Part shown: piece after piece, positions 1-9,100 of the stretch
Position numbering within the stretch: the first letter of the stretch is position 1
Layout of the letters: each line of letters opens with the position of its first letter
Source of the DNA: Nonlabens sp. Ci31
GTDB taxonomy: Bacteria; Bacteroidota; Bacteroidia; Flavobacteriales; Flavobacteriaceae
Reading direction: 5' to 3'
Length of the DNA: 64,000 bases
NCBI RefSeq assembly: GCF_012974865.1
Contig: NZ_CP043633.1
Location: 3,159,501 to 3,223,500 of the forward strand
The notes under the pieces: generated by a model
The model's database searches: none
What the model was told of the DNA's origin: nothing
What the model saw: the letters and a program-made list of their open reading frames with translations, nothing else
Made by a program: the position numbers and the translations under genes

Positions 1-96
1 TTAAAAGACTCTGAAGCCGAAATGTATATTATCAAAAACAAACTTTTTGAGTTTCCTGAAAAAAGGACTGAAATAGACTTAATTAAAACGGAATAA
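1..96 (+). CDS. 3' end of a cassette gene (partial)
   Basis: An open frame enters from the left edge and stops at TAA 94-96, giving 31 residues ending LIKTE. It is followed 8 nt later by the left core of attC1, the layout seen for every other cassette gene here, so it is the end of the cassette preceding attC1. Too little is visible to assign a function. Confidence 0.6.
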   Translation, partial: LKDSEAEMYIIKNKLFEFPEKRTEIDLIKTE

Positions 97-104
97 AAAA
101 CTAC

Positions 105-238
105 GCACAACACGGTGTATAATTAATTGCTTGGGCAAGTGCTTATTTGGAAAATTCCTTCGGAATTTTCTCTAGTCCGTATTTGTTTACTAATTTAGTT
201 GCTTAATCACGCAACTAACCATACACATCAAGTTAGCA
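105..238 (+). other. attC1 cassette recombination site
   Basis: Left core GCACAAC, right core G^TTAGCA. Type I site of 134 bp. Outer arms GTGTATAATTAATTGC and GCAACTAACCATACAC pair over 16 positions; the three differences are T-to-C, giving G.T pairs if the bottom strand folds. An inner hairpin is made of AAAATTCC and GGAATTTT. Confidence 0.85.
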
Positions 239-253
239 CCAATTATAAAAAAA

Positions 254-1114
254 ATGAAGAACATAATAACAATATTTGCAATTTTAATCTTCGGAACTAT
301 TTATTCGCAAACTGACCAAAACGGAAATCCTGTCTTTAACTCTATTATTACAAGTGAGCAAGTATTTGACGAATACGATTTAGTTTCCAATTATTACACT
401 CTTGAAAATAATATTGAAAATAAAAATTCCTCGGTTTATATTAGTGAAAATCCGACACTTGACAAAGTAGAAAAGTTTGCAACTGAACTTCCATCTGATT
501 TTTTTCTTATCACAAAAAATCAACAAATGTTAAATATGATTTTGATAATTAGTAAACCAAAAATGACTTTCGTAGTTATGGATATGGCGACTAATAAGCA
601 ATCCGAATATAATTTCAAATTGCGTGGAGATATAACTGAAAACCGAGCAAATGAGATAATTAAAATAAACTATGATACCGATGCTGAAATCAAAAGAGGA
701 AAACTATACTTCAATAATAAAAAATTCAGAATCATATCAAATGCAGATATTAATAGAGCTGTTCTATCATTAATTAATAAAGAGGAATTAGGGAAATCAA
801 ATTCTTCAGAAGTCAAAATATTATCTCAAGAAGAATTGAAAAAAATCATATTGATTGAAACTAAAGAAGGCGGAAAACTTGATTATTTTACAGAGATAAA
901 AGGACAAGAATATGACGGAATTCAAATTAAGCCTGGCGTATTTAGTACTAAATTGGGTATGGCACTTTATCAATGGGGACGAGCGAATTTCGAGAATGGA
1001 GTAAACACTTTAGAAGATGCTTATAAGATATTTTCCGAATTTAAAGAACGTGAGCTCAATCAAAGGGAAAAGGAATATATAAAACTTGGATTTAACAAAG
1101 AATTGGAGAAATAA
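254..1114 (+). CDS. Exported protein of unknown function (cassette 1)
   Basis: 286 residues. The first 18 residues form a signal peptide (MKN, hydrophobic core, then YSQ), so the product is probably exported to the periplasm or surface. The rest is polar and Lys/Glu/Asn-rich with no motif I recognise. The ATG lies 22 nt after the recombination point of attC1 and the stop codon almost touches the left core of attC2, so the gene fills the cassette. The downstream attC is split by group II intron 1. Confidence 0.75.
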   Translation: MKNIITIFAILIFGTIYSQTDQNGNPVFNSIITSEQVFDEYDLVSNYYTLENNIENKNSSVYISENPTLDKVEKFATELPSDFFLITKNQQMLNMILIISKPKMTFVVMDMATNKQSEYNFKLRGDITENRANEIIKINYDTDAEIKRGKLYFNNKKFRIISNADINRAVLSLINKEELGKSNSSEVKILSQEELKKIILIETKEGGKLDYFTEIKGQEYDGIQIKPGVFSTKLGMALYQWGRANFENGVNTLEDAYKIFSEFKERELNQREKEYIKLGFNKELEK

Positions 1115-1123
1115 CTGGTGCTA

Positions 1124-2984
1124 ATCGAGTAGACGGCTGACAGTGAAATAACTGCCAGTGCGCCTCTCACACCACCGTACATACGGGTCTCGTATACGGC
1201 GGTTCAAAAAATCGAAGTTTGCGTTCTATTCAGATAATCTATCATAGGTTTGTAGCCTTTTCGTTTTAATCTAGATAGGGTAATTGTAGTACCTAGTATA
1301 GGGCTTTGAGCTACTGCCCAGCCTCCCATTCGGGTTCTACTCCAAGCATACGCCTGACCTTTTTCTATTCCTAAACATATTAAATTCTTGCGTTTCCTGT
1401 CTGCTTTCTTCCAATGATGCCAGATGCAGTATCGCAGACGGTTGCGCAGCCATTCATCTAGCTTTTTAAGCTTTGTATAAATGTTTGTTAACCGATAATT
1501 GTTAAGCCATCCCCTACACACTTGTGTGAGTCTGCTTAATCGTTCTGATACCGATACTGGATTGGTTTTCTTGGTTAAAAGTTTTAGATTCCGTTTGAAT
1601 TTTTCCCATCCACTTTTGCTTACTACAAGTTGATACTGTCCTTTTACACCTTTCTTATAAATGGGTACAAAGCCATGCCCTAGCAGTTCAAAATTTACTG
1701 GTCGACGTATCCCGCTTTTTGCTCGGTTTATAGGTAGGTGCAGTTTTTCTTTGAGAAAATTATACAGCTCGTTTCCTACTTGCTTTGCGGTTGTTTTAGA
1801 TTTTGTGTAAATACTAAAATCGTCTGCATAACGCAAATAACGAAGACCTTGATTGCTAAGAAATTTATCTAAAACATCTAACATGATATTAGATAATAAA
1901 GGACTTAATGGACTTCCTTGTGGAATACCTTTTCGTCGTTTGACTAAGCGACCTTTTATAAGTATGGGCGCTCGTAACCATTTGCGGATTAATCGCAGGG
2001 TTACTGGACAATCTACCTTGTTGTAGACTAGTTGTAGTAATAGACTGTGATCTACTTCATCAAAGAATCCCTTTAAGTCGATATCTACAATGTCTTGGAA
2101 GCCATCATTGATGTATTCCTGTGCTTGTAATACCGCTTTTTGGGTATTCTTTTTAGGGCGAAAACCATAGCTAAATGGCTCGAATTCATATTCGAACTTG
2201 ATCATTAGTATCTGGCTTACTGCCTGCTGTAAACACCTGTCTACTACGGTGGGGATACCTAAAAGACGGGGTTTGCCCTTCTTTTTGGGTATGGATACTC
2301 CTAAAATTGCTTCAGGTATATAGCCATTGGTGTGGATAGACGTGCTTATTCGGTCTCGATTTGCCCGTATATATAAGGGCAATTTTGAAACCAGCATACC
2401 GTCTACTCCACTCGCGCCTTTATTTTGCATCACTTTGTGCGCTGCTTTATAAAGGTTACTGGCTTTTAATACTGCTGCAATCATAAAATAAATAAAAAAA
2501 AAATGTTTACTTCTGTTGGCTTAAGATTAGGCTAGCAAAGCCTCCTAATCGAATTTCAACTTGATTTAATGTTCCGTCCTTCCCTAATGGTGAGACCTAT
2601 GCCTATCTGATGGCAACTCGTTTCCTGTAGGTACTATGACTTCTGCTGACTTCTCCATTATGCCAGCTCGTGGTTATGGAGACCTCCCCAGGTAATGGCA
2701 TCTTCTTTCACTCAATTCCTGCCGTATCTACATACTTACCCTTTTGGTACTCTTAGGGCGTTACAATGATGTGCTTGCTTACCCAAGTAAATATGCCTCT
2801 GTATACGGTTTCTGTTCGTCAGTACCGAGTTTTGTAGTCTCGCTTTCTTCAGATGTAACCTCACGATTACCACCCTTGCGACTTACTAATGCTTCCAGAC
2901 GTTACTCCAGCGCATAAGGGACTTGCACCCTATAGATTAATAACTTACTTTACAGTAAGGTAAAGATGCCCATACTGGGCACAC
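1124..2984 (-). mobile_element. Group II intron 1 (with reverse transcriptase), inserted in attC2
   Basis: On the minus strand the element starts GTGTGCCCAG at 2984 and ends CTACTCGAT at 1124, matching group II boundaries (GTGYG start, AY end). Domain V is visible at about 1165-1205: lower stem ACCGCCGT/ACGGTGGT, 2-nt bulge, upper stem ATACG/CGTAT. Domain VI follows to the 3' end. It contains one maturase ORF. The insertion point in the bottom strand of attC2 reads TTGT/TAGCACC. It is almost identical to intron 2 (1861 versus 1862 bp), which indicates recent movement. Confidence 0.9.
1204..2484 (-). CDS. ltrA: Group II intron reverse transcriptase/maturase
   Basis: 426 residues. Reverse transcriptase fingers and palm include the FFDEVDH block near 140 and the catalytic YADD at 219-222. 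The C-terminal part from about 320 is the group II maturase domain X (GWLNNYR, LRYCIWHHWKK, AYAWSRTRMGGWAVAQSP). No HNH endonuclease follows, as in intron proteins that reverse-splice into single-stranded or replicating DNA. It splices its host intron RNA and copies it into new targets. The frame is intact here, unlike the copies in introns 2 and 4, so this copy could be the source of activity. Confidence 0.93.
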   Translation of the reverse strand: MIAAVLKASNLYKAAHKVMQNKGASGVDGMLVSKLPLYIRANRDRISTSIHTNGYIPEAILGVSIPKKKGKPRLLGIPTVVDRCLQQAVSQILMIKFEYEFEPFSYGFRPKKNTQKAVLQAQEYINDGFQDIVDIDLKGFFDEVDHSLLLQLVYNKVDCPVTLRLIRKWLRAPILIKGRLVKRRKGIPQGSPLSPLLSNIMLDVLDKFLSNQGLRYLRYADDFSIYTKSKTTAKQVGNELYNFLKEKLHLPINRAKSGIRRPVNFELLGHGFVPIYKKGVKGQYQLVVSKSGWEKFKRNLKLLTKKTNPVSVSERLSRLTQVCRGWLNNYRLTNIYTKLKKLDEWLRNRLRYCIWHHWKKADRKRKNLICLGIEKGQAYAWSRTRMGGWAVAQSPILGTTITLSRLKRKGYKPMIDYLNRTQTSIF

Positions 2985-3149
2985 ACAATATGTATCTTCA
3001 ATGGCGAGGTTTGGGAGTTGAACCAAAAGTCTGGGATTTATTTTCTAACTTTACGACTGAAAACGAAGTGTATCGCTTCTTTGGTCGCCACTGAAAGATA
3101 CACAAAACGTTGTGTGTAATGCGAGACATACATCTGAACTAAAAACAAA

Positions 3150-3686
3150 TTGAAGAATAAGATTTATAATTTAGGAAAAAAAGCACTAATGATTTGGGGT
3201 GGAATATCTCTGACTGGACTTATTCTGATTTTCGGATATTTCGCATACTCTACTTCAATCGGAAATAAAACTGTTGAAAATAAAGCCACGAAATCTGATG
3301 TAAGATTTGTATTAAATTGGTGCCGACTTGGAGACGAAAGAATTGAAAAAGTAACGAATAGCTACGAATCTGGTCGCTCATTTACGGGCGATTATCTTGA
3401 CGCTTATGCTATTGACATATCAAAAGTGACAATTGACGAACTGAAATATAAAGAAGGATTTTACCGATTAGATAGTTTGCCCGAAGTTTTAGATAAAGCA
3501 GTAAAAATGACAAGCGGATGGCAATATGAAATTCCGTGGTTTCCTAAATTAGAAAATTTACAAAAAGAAGATGTTTATGTTTATCCTTGGAGTATTTATT
3601 GCAACGGAATTGACCCAACTGGAGCGGAATTAATCTTTGTAATACCAAAAGAGAAAAAAGTATATTATATAGGAACAAAAATGTGA
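3150..3686 (+). CDS. Membrane-anchored protein of unknown function (cassette 2)
   Basis: 178 residues, TTG start at 3150 (MKNKIYNL). One N-terminal transmembrane segment spans about residues 12-33 (MIWGGISLTGLILIF), followed by a soluble domain rich in Trp and Tyr. I do not recognise the family. The gene begins about 40 nt after the recombination point and stops 13 nt before attC3. TTG starts recur in this array. Confidence 0.65.
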   Translation: MKNKIYNLGKKALMIWGGISLTGLILIFGYFAYSTSIGNKTVENKATKSDVRFVLNWCRLGDERIEKVTNSYESGRSFTGDYLDAYAIDISKVTIDELKYKEGFYRLDSLPEVLDKAVKMTSGWQYEIPWFPKLENLQKEDVYVYPWSIYCNGIDPTGAELIFVIPKEKKVYYIGTKM

Positions 3687-3698
3687 CGAAAGCAATAC

Positions 3699-3831
3699 AC
3701 ACAACACCGTGTATAATTAATTGCTGGTTCACTGCCGACTTACGAACATTCCTGCGGAATATTCTATCTGTGATTTATTTGCTAAATTAGGTGCTTAATC
3801 ACGCAACTAACCATACACAATTCCGTTGTGG
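3699..3831 (+). other. attC3 cassette recombination site
   Basis: Type I, 133 bp. Left core ACACAAC matches the start of cassette 2 (GTTGTGT); right core G^TTGTGG. Outer arms GTGTATAATTAATTGC and GCAACTAACCATACAC; inner hairpin CATTCCTGCGGAATA. Confidence 0.85.
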
Positions 3832-3849
3832 TTAATTTGAGAACAAACT

Positions 3850-4386
3850 ATGGGAACACATATTGACTGTTTCATTCCGAAAGAAAAGGACTACCCAATT
3901 GAGGAAATAAAACAAAAACTAAAAAATGTTTTTGACAGACTAAAACCTGAATATTTACATTTAGAAAAACACGGAACTTTCACAGAAAACGTGAATGGAA
4001 AATGGTGGATTAGCCTTATTCCAGCTGAAAATGGAAATCCTGAATATATTACAGGAGAAGGAGATAGTTTTAGTATTGATATTTACGACAAAACAATATG
4101 TATTGGTTCAGTAGAAAGATTTTCAAGTTTGTATTTTGAAGATAGAAACATATCAAAAGAGTTGTTTAAAATTCTTTTAGAATTATCTAATGAATTTAGG
4201 TCATCAGATAAAGTGCTAATTGGAGCAGGCGGATTTGGAGAAACTGACATCGTTGGAGATATTGCTATTTATGGAGGAGATTTTGAACAAATTTGCAATA
4301 AGATGAAGGAATTGAATGGTATTCCAGCAACTGATTTAACAGAATTATCTGGATTGAATGCAAAATCTTGGTATCTAAAAAAATAA
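3850..4386 (+). CDS. Soluble protein of unknown function (cassette 3)
   Basis: 178 residues, ATG start, no signal peptide or membrane segment, so probably cytoplasmic. It is mixed alpha/beta with a glycine-rich stretch (IGAGGFGETDIVGD) near 130. I do not recognise it. Single-gene cassettes of such small soluble proteins are often immunity or stress proteins, but nothing in the sequence proves this. Confidence 0.65.
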   Translation: MGTHIDCFIPKEKDYPIEEIKQKLKNVFDRLKPEYLHLEKHGTFTENVNGKWWISLIPAENGNPEYITGEGDSFSIDIYDKTICIGSVERFSSLYFEDRNISKELFKILLELSNEFRSSDKVLIGAGGFGETDIVGDIAIYGGDFEQICNKMKELNGIPATDLTELSGLNAKSWYLKK

Positions 4387-4395
4387 AAAAACTAA

Positions 4396-4529
4396 CCACA
4401 ACACCGTATATAAAAAATTGCGGATGTTTGGCTTAAATAAAGGTCGTTGCTTGTTTTGTTACGTCTGATTTTCCTTCGGAAAATCCTCGCAGACAAACCC
4501 GCAACTTTCCATATACATAAACGTTGTGC
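4396..4529 (+). other. attC4 cassette recombination site
   Basis: Left core CCACAAC pairs with the start of cassette 3 (GTTGTGG), and the match extends to about 13 nt (CTAACCACAAC). Right core G^TTGTGC. Arms CGTATATAAAAAATTGCGG and CCGCAACTTTCCATATAC; inner hairpin GATTTTCC/GGAAAATC. 134 bp, not one of the repeated types. Confidence 0.82.
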
Positions 4530-4543
4530 GTAAGCTAAAAAAA

Positions 4544-5059
4544 ATGAAATATATATTAACATCTTTCTTGCTTTTTATCATCTGTCAAATTGGATTTGGA
4601 CAAACAGAATTATGCGATGCTGTTATTTACTGGAAATACGAAGGAATTATAAAAATCTATGACGAACCAAATGGTTTAGAATTGACATCATTACAAAATG
4701 ATATTGAAAATGAAAATTCTGCAGCATTAAAAATCAAAGAAATTGAAGACAACTATTTTTATGTTGAAATAAGTTTAGCAATGGACAGTATGACTTATAA
4801 CGGTTGGATTGAAAGAAGCGAATACATAGGCGCTTTTATGAAACACGAAAAGGAATATATGGATTTAGCTCTGTATAGTAAACCGAATGACAAGTTATCG
4901 GAACTGATAAAACTAAAAAATTGGAAAGCTGGATTTGTAACTATTGAGGAATGTAATGAGGAATGGACTAAGGTTTCTGTTGACTTTGATGGAAAACGGA
5001 TTACTGGATGGATTAAATCTGAAAAACTTTGTGCAAATAATTATTCATCTTGCAGTTAG
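4544..5059 (+). CDS. Exported SH3-like domain protein (cassette 4)
   Basis: 171 residues from ATG 4544; a longer in-frame start at 4526 would overlap the attC4 core and lacks a signal sequence at its N-terminus. A signal peptide covers about residues 1-20 (MKYILTSFLLFIICQIGFGQ). The C-terminal part (WTKVSVDFDGKRITGWI, then a Cys-containing tail) resembles bacterial SH3-like modules that bind cell-wall or surface ligands. The assignment of the SH3-like fold is inference from this pattern only. Confidence 0.7.
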   Translation: MKYILTSFLLFIICQIGFGQTELCDAVIYWKYEGIIKIYDEPNGLELTSLQNDIENENSAALKIKEIEDNYFYVEISLAMDSMTYNGWIERSEYIGAFMKHEKEYMDLALYSKPNDKLSELIKLKNWKAGFVTIEECNEEWTKVSVDFDGKRITGWIKSEKLCANNYSSCS

Positions 5060-5074
5060 TGGAAAAAAGCCTAC

Positions 5075-5269
5075 GCACAACAAGGGCTATAATTAATACG
5101 GGTTTGGTGTTTAACCCAAAGTTTAGAGTATTTTTATAAAGTCCACCAAATCTTTTTGATTTGGCTTTAATACAAAAAAGATAAAACAAAATAAAAAGTT
5201 TTGGCTAAGTGTTTAATCGGAAAGTAATCGTTTTTTAAGCCCGTACTAATCATAGCCTGAACGTTGGCA
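5075..5269 (+). other. attC5 cassette recombination site
   Basis: Type II, 195 bp. Left core GCACAAC; the cassette 4 ends match over 13 nt (start GTTGTGCGTAAGC, end GCCTACGCACAAC, one T-to-C). Right core G^TTGGCA. Arms GGGCTATAATTAATACGGG and CCCGTACTAATCATAGCC; inner hairpin CCAAATC/GATTTGG. Confidence 0.85.
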
Positions 5270-5309
5270 AACATTTTGACAATCTTTACGTAAAACCACA
5301 TTTAATATA

Positions 5310-6737
5310 ATGAAAAAAACTTTACTCTTTTTTGTTTCTCTATTTTTTACACAAACAATCTTTAGTCAAGATAGAGCTGATATTTGGTATTTTGGTGAAC
5401 AAGTAGGAATAGATTTTTCATCTGGAGTTCCTTCAATTCTATTAAATAGCTCAATGGACGGATTTGAAGCTAATACATCTATTACAGATTGTGCAGGAAA
5501 TATACTGTTCTATACAAATGGAGTAAGTGTATGGGATTCTACTCATAGTATCACTCCTAACGGAGATGGCCTTTTAGGACATATCTTCACGAGTCAAATT
5601 CTTATAATTCCACAAACAGAAACTAATTATTTTATTATTTATTCTGATAATGAAGGAGGTTCTAATGGGTTAAGATATTCAGAATTTGATGCTAATTTAA
5701 ATGGAGGATTAGGAGATATAAAGTCTACTAGTAAAAACACATTATTACATTCTAACTCTTCAGAAAGAATGACTGCAACTTATAATTCTGATAAAAACGG
5801 AATTTGGTTATTAACAATGAATATTTCTTCAACTTCATTTTATAATTATCTAATAACAAATACAGGAATATCTTCACCTGTCATAACACCTATAAACCAC
5901 TCAATATTCCCTAAGTGTTGTGAAACAATGAAGTTTTCACCTGATGGAAATTGGTTAGCATATACAAATCAAAACTCTAATAGTGGTGGAGATTCGAAAT
6001 TATACACATTTAATAATGTAACTGGAGAAATAATATTTCATTCTAATTTGCCACGAAATATAAGCACAAGTGAAAGTCAGTATGGCATATCTTTTTCCCC
6101 TAATAGTTCAAAATTATACATATCAACTATATATAATATACAAACAGGCGGAGCTTTTAATAGGCTTTATCAATATAATTTAGAAAGTACAGATATACCT
6201 CAATCTCAAGTTACTATTTTTACTGAGACCTTTCCTAATTCGGGCGCTGTTACTAGTCCATTTGGAAGCCTACAAATAGCTCCAGATGGCAAGATTTATC
6301 TAGCAAGGTGGAATGAGACATTTTTAGGCGTTATAAATAACCCAAATCTGTTAGGTCAAAATAGTAATTTTATCTTGGATGGATTAGCACTAAATAATCG
6401 AGAATCTAGATTAGGTTTACCAAATTATATTGATAATTATTTCAATGAATTTGATACATATGATTTTTGTCAACCTTTGAGTATTACAGATTATAATGAG
6501 CATTCTTTTGAAATATATCCAAACCCTGTAACTGAATATTTATATATTAATTTACTTGAGACATTTGAAAACTTGAATATTAAATTCTTCAATATAAGAG
6601 GTCAAAAAGTTATGGAATTTAACTATTTGAATAAAAGTAAACTCAAACTAGATATCAATAATTTATCAAACGGATTATATTTTCTTAAACTAACGATTAA
6701 CGGTAATATTATTACTAAGAAGATAATGAAAAATTAA
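5310..6737 (+). CDS. T9SS-sorted secreted beta-propeller-like protein (cassette 5)
   Basis: 475 residues. Signal peptide about 1-19 (ending FSQ). The middle is built of repeated beta-rich blocks with FSPDGNWLAY and FSPNSSKLYI motifs, as in WD40/PQQ-like propellers. The last about 75 residues (IYPNPVTEYLYI ... GLYFLKLTINGNIITKKI) are a type IX secretion C-terminal sorting domain, so the protein is exported by Sec and then secreted or anchored on the surface by T9SS. The ligand is unknown. This cargo ties the cassette to a Bacteroidota host. Confidence 0.85.
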   Translation: MKKTLLFFVSLFFTQTIFSQDRADIWYFGEQVGIDFSSGVPSILLNSSMDGFEANTSITDCAGNILFYTNGVSVWDSTHSITPNGDGLLGHIFTSQILIIPQTETNYFIIYSDNEGGSNGLRYSEFDANLNGGLGDIKSTSKNTLLHSNSSERMTATYNSDKNGIWLLTMNISSTSFYNYLITNTGISSPVITPINHSIFPKCCETMKFSPDGNWLAYTNQNSNSGGDSKLYTFNNVTGEIIFHSNLPRNISTSESQYGISFSPNSSKLYISTIYNIQTGGAFNRLYQYNLESTDIPQSQVTIFTETFPNSGAVTSPFGSLQIAPDGKIYLARWNETFLGVINNPNLLGQNSNFILDGLALNNRESRLGLPNYIDNYFNEFDTYDFCQPLSITDYNEHSFEIYPNPVTEYLYINLLETFENLNIKFFNIRGQKVMEFNYLNKSKLKLDINNLSNGLYFLKLTINGNIITKKIMKN

Positions 6738-6743
6738 ACGATT

Positions 6744-6875
6744 TGCCAACACCGTATATATTTTATTGCTTGGTTCTAGCTTGCTTACGAAAACCCTCGC
6801 GGATTTTCTATTCGGTTTATATTTGTTAAATTAGGTGCTGAAACACGCAACAAACCATATACAAACACGTTAGGG
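6744..6875 (+). other. attC6 cassette recombination site
   Basis: Type I variant, 132 bp. Left core TGCCAAC matches GTTGGCA at the start of cassette 5. Right core G^TTAGGG. Arms GTATATATTTTATTGC and GCAACAAACCATATAC. Confidence 0.83.
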
Positions 6876-6888
6876 TGCATATAACAAA

Positions 6889-8028
6889 ATGAAAAAACCT
6901 AGTATAGAAGAAGATAAAATCAAACTTTTCACCGAAGAATATATCAAGGGTGATAAAGAAAAAAGTATGTCTTTGCTTCAAAAATTACTAGAAGAACAGC
7001 ACCAAGCAAAAATCGATTATTATAAAGAAAATCCTGTAGATGCGCCAAATGAGGTTTTAAAACATGCGCTAATTGAAGGAATAGGTATTAGTAATGATTT
7101 TATTCTTTCAAAAGGAGACTTTTTTGAATTCTTTACAATTGGTCATGAGAAATTCTATTGTTGGACATATGAAACTGACGAAAACTCTATTCTTGTTGTA
7201 GAAGTAAATACAGCGGTTAAAGAAAATGAATTATGGAAAACAGCCATATCCATTCTTGAAATTGCTTTTACAATGTCCAGTGAACTTGAATCTTCCCATG
7301 AATTTGCATATGATTGGGTTTATAGATTCAATCATAATGAATCAATAGACGAATTACACTATCTCAAAGACAGGCATCATACTTTGAATTGGAAAAGTAT
7401 GCGTAGAATTAATGAATTCAATGATTTAGCTGTTTTAATAGAGATTTTAAACAGGGATGACAAATTTTTTATTGCATGTCAAAACATTATCGCTGCTAAA
7501 CAGAATCATGAATTCTGTCAAATATGTGCTTTGACACCTGAACATTTAAGGAAACATAGAGACCATGAGCCCGAGATATGGGAAAAAATAAATCTTCTTC
7601 CAAAAATGGAAGCTGCAATTGTTCAAGCCACGAGAAGTATAGAAGCAATATTAGGTAAACCAGGAAAAAGAGATACGGAAGCAAAACTTAGTAGAATTAA
7701 GGAAAGGTGGTCGAAGAATATTTTAATAAATCCCGATGACGAGTTTAGGCTCTCAGGCCAATCATATTTAGATTATTACTACGACTTATTTCAATTAAGA
7801 AATAAGTCAGCTCATAGCTTTGGAGAGTTATCTTTTCATACGCAAAGACAAGAAACAATAAAGGCACAAAGTTTTGCATGGATAATTATTGCAAATTATT
7901 ACAAAAAGAATTCGGTCTCAGAAGAAGAATCATTAAAAACTCTGAAGTTTAACGATAAGCTTATAAGTTTATTCAAAGGTGTAAATGTTTCATCGAAAGG
8001 AACGAAAGACGGAAAATACGCACCCTAA
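6889..8028 (+). CDS. HEPN-motif protein, putative RNase or defence effector (cassette 6)
   Basis: 379 residues, ATG start, no signal peptide. Mostly helical. Residues 304-309 read RNKSAH, an R-x4-H motif with Asn directly after Arg, which is the signature of HEPN ribonuclease domains found in toxin and abortive-infection proteins. A pair of cysteines around 207-210 (CQIC) lies upstream. The motif is visible; RNase activity is inference, since single R-x4-6-H matches can be fortuitous. The TAA stop is part of the attC7 left core CCCTAAC, so gene and site overlap. Confidence 0.65.
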   Translation: MKKPSIEEDKIKLFTEEYIKGDKEKSMSLLQKLLEEQHQAKIDYYKENPVDAPNEVLKHALIEGIGISNDFILSKGDFFEFFTIGHEKFYCWTYETDENSILVVEVNTAVKENELWKTAISILEIAFTMSSELESSHEFAYDWVYRFNHNESIDELHYLKDRHHTLNWKSMRRINEFNDLAVLIEILNRDDKFFIACQNIIAAKQNHEFCQICALTPEHLRKHRDHEPEIWEKINLLPKMEAAIVQATRSIEAILGKPGKRDTEAKLSRIKERWSKNILINPDDEFRLSGQSYLDYYYDLFQLRNKSAHSFGELSFHTQRQETIKAQSFAWIIIANYYKKNSVSEEESLKTLKFNDKLISLFKGVNVSSKGTKDGKYAP

Positions 8029-8218
8029 CAATGGCTATAGTTAATACGGGTTTAGGTGCTTAACCCAAAGGTTGAGTGCTTTTAACCAAGTCCGCCAAAT
8101 CTTTTGATTTGGCTTTAGAACAAAAAAGATAAAACAAAATAAAAAGTTTTGGCTAAGTGCTTAATCGAAAGTTAATCGCTTTTTAACTCCCGTACTAACC
8201 ATAGCCAAACCGTTGTAC
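8023..8218 (+). other. attC7 cassette recombination site
   Basis: Type II, 196 bp. Left core CCCTAAC contains the stop codon of the upstream gene. Right core G^TTGTAC. Arms GGCTATAGTTAATACGGG and CCCGTACTAACCATAGCC. Confidence 0.85.
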
Positions 8219-8242
8219 GCAAGCTAAAAAAACTCACTCAAA

Positions 8243-8725
8243 TTGAAAAAAAGAATAATATTTGGAATTTTAGCGGTTATAATCGGAATTGGAATCGCAC
8301 TCTTTTCTGAATCATTTTTTCGTGAAATAATTCAAGATGTTTTTAAGTGGTCAACATCTGACAATATTAAATTTGTTGGAAAGAATATGTATATTTTCTC
8401 TAGCAAACTTTACTACATCACATTCGGAATCGTTTCTCTGATTTTAACGCTCGAAAATCTGAATCAAAAACTGACTAAAGTGTTGAAAAGCGGGATTATA
8501 TGTCTTCTGATTTTTGGAATATTACTAATCGGAATTTCAGCTATTGACGCTAATATGAAAGTCGTGCAATGTACAGCTTGTGACGACGGAATTAGAAAAT
8601 TACATTGGAATGGAATAAACTACGGACTGATTTTAGGAGCGAGTGCAATCATTTCAATTATTCCGAGTTTTATAAGAATAATAAAACGGAGGAAAAAGCC
8701 TGCGTACAACACGGTGTATAATTAA
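8243..8725 (+). CDS. Small integral membrane protein (cassette 7)
   Basis: 160 residues from TTG 8243 (MKKRIIFGIL). Four hydrophobic segments are visible: about 5-23, 52-65, 81-100 and 126-148. A short CTACDDG segment lies between the third and fourth. Family unknown. The reading frame continues through the attC8 left core and stops at 8725, so the last nine residues (KPAYNTVYN) are encoded by the recombination site and would change if a different cassette followed. Confidence 0.6.
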   Translation: MKKRIIFGILAVIIGIGIALFSESFFREIIQDVFKWSTSDNIKFVGKNMYIFSSKLYYITFGIVSLILTLENLNQKLTKVLKSGIICLLIFGILLIGISAIDANMKVVQCTACDDGIRKLHWNGINYGLILGASAIISIIPSFIRIIKRRKKPAYNTVYN

Positions 8726-8836
8726 TTGCTTGGTCACTGACTACTTACGAACATTCCTGCGGGATATTCTATTTGTGATTTATTTGCTAAATTAGTTGCT
8801 TAACCACGCAACTAACCATACACCAAAACGTTGCCC
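8704..8836 (+). other. attC8 cassette recombination site
   Basis: Type I, 133 bp. Left core GTACAAC; cassette 7 ends match over 14 nt (GTTGTACGCAAGCT against AGCCTGCGTACAAC). Right core G^TTGCCC. Arms GTGTATAATTAATTGC and GCAACTAACCATACAC. Confidence 0.85.
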
Positions 8837-8887
8837 ACAATGTTGGGAAACATCATAAATTTAGAAATTAATTAAAAAATTCAGAAT

Positions 8888-9100
8888 ATGGGACTTTACA
8901 AAGTATCGATAAAAAGAACTGCTACAATAAATATGATTAAAATCGAAAAGGGGATGAGTGTAGAAGTAGTATCTACAAACAAACCAATGGGAAATGCAAA
9001 AGGAAAAGATGCAATTAAAACAGCATTTATGAGCAAATACAATATTGATGTTGGAAAATTGACTAATTCAGGTAATATGTCAGAAGAAAAAATTAATTAA
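8888..9100 (+). CDS. Small basic protein, first gene of a coupled pair (cassette 8)
   Basis: 70 residues, basic (MGLYKVSIKRTATINMIKIEKG). No known motif recognised. Its TAA stop overlaps the ATG of the next gene (TAATG), so the two are translationally coupled. The same arrangement, a small protein before a larger soluble one, occurs in toxin-antitoxin and two-component defence pairs, but no such family is identified here. Confidence 0.6.
   Translation: MGLYKVSIKRTATINMIKIEKGMSVEVVSTNKPMGNAKGKDAIKTAFMSKYNIDVGKLTNSGNMSEEKIN

Larger units (their letters stand above)
1117..3115 (+). other. attC2, split by group II intron 1
   Basis: The left core is GGTGCTA at 1117-1123, continued by AC at 2985 once the intron is removed; the right core is G^TTGTGT at 3109-3115. 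It is not one of the repeated site types: arms GTATCTTCAATGGCGA and TCGCCACTGAAAGATAC pair with one inserted A and one T-to-C change. Joining the flanks restores a normal site of about 138 bp. Confidence 0.75.

Noticed and set aside
1204..2484. Reverse transcriptases as retron or diversity-generating elements
   Set aside because: Domain V/VI RNA, GTGTG start, and a maturase domain show group II introns; no template/variable repeat pair or msr-msd was seen.
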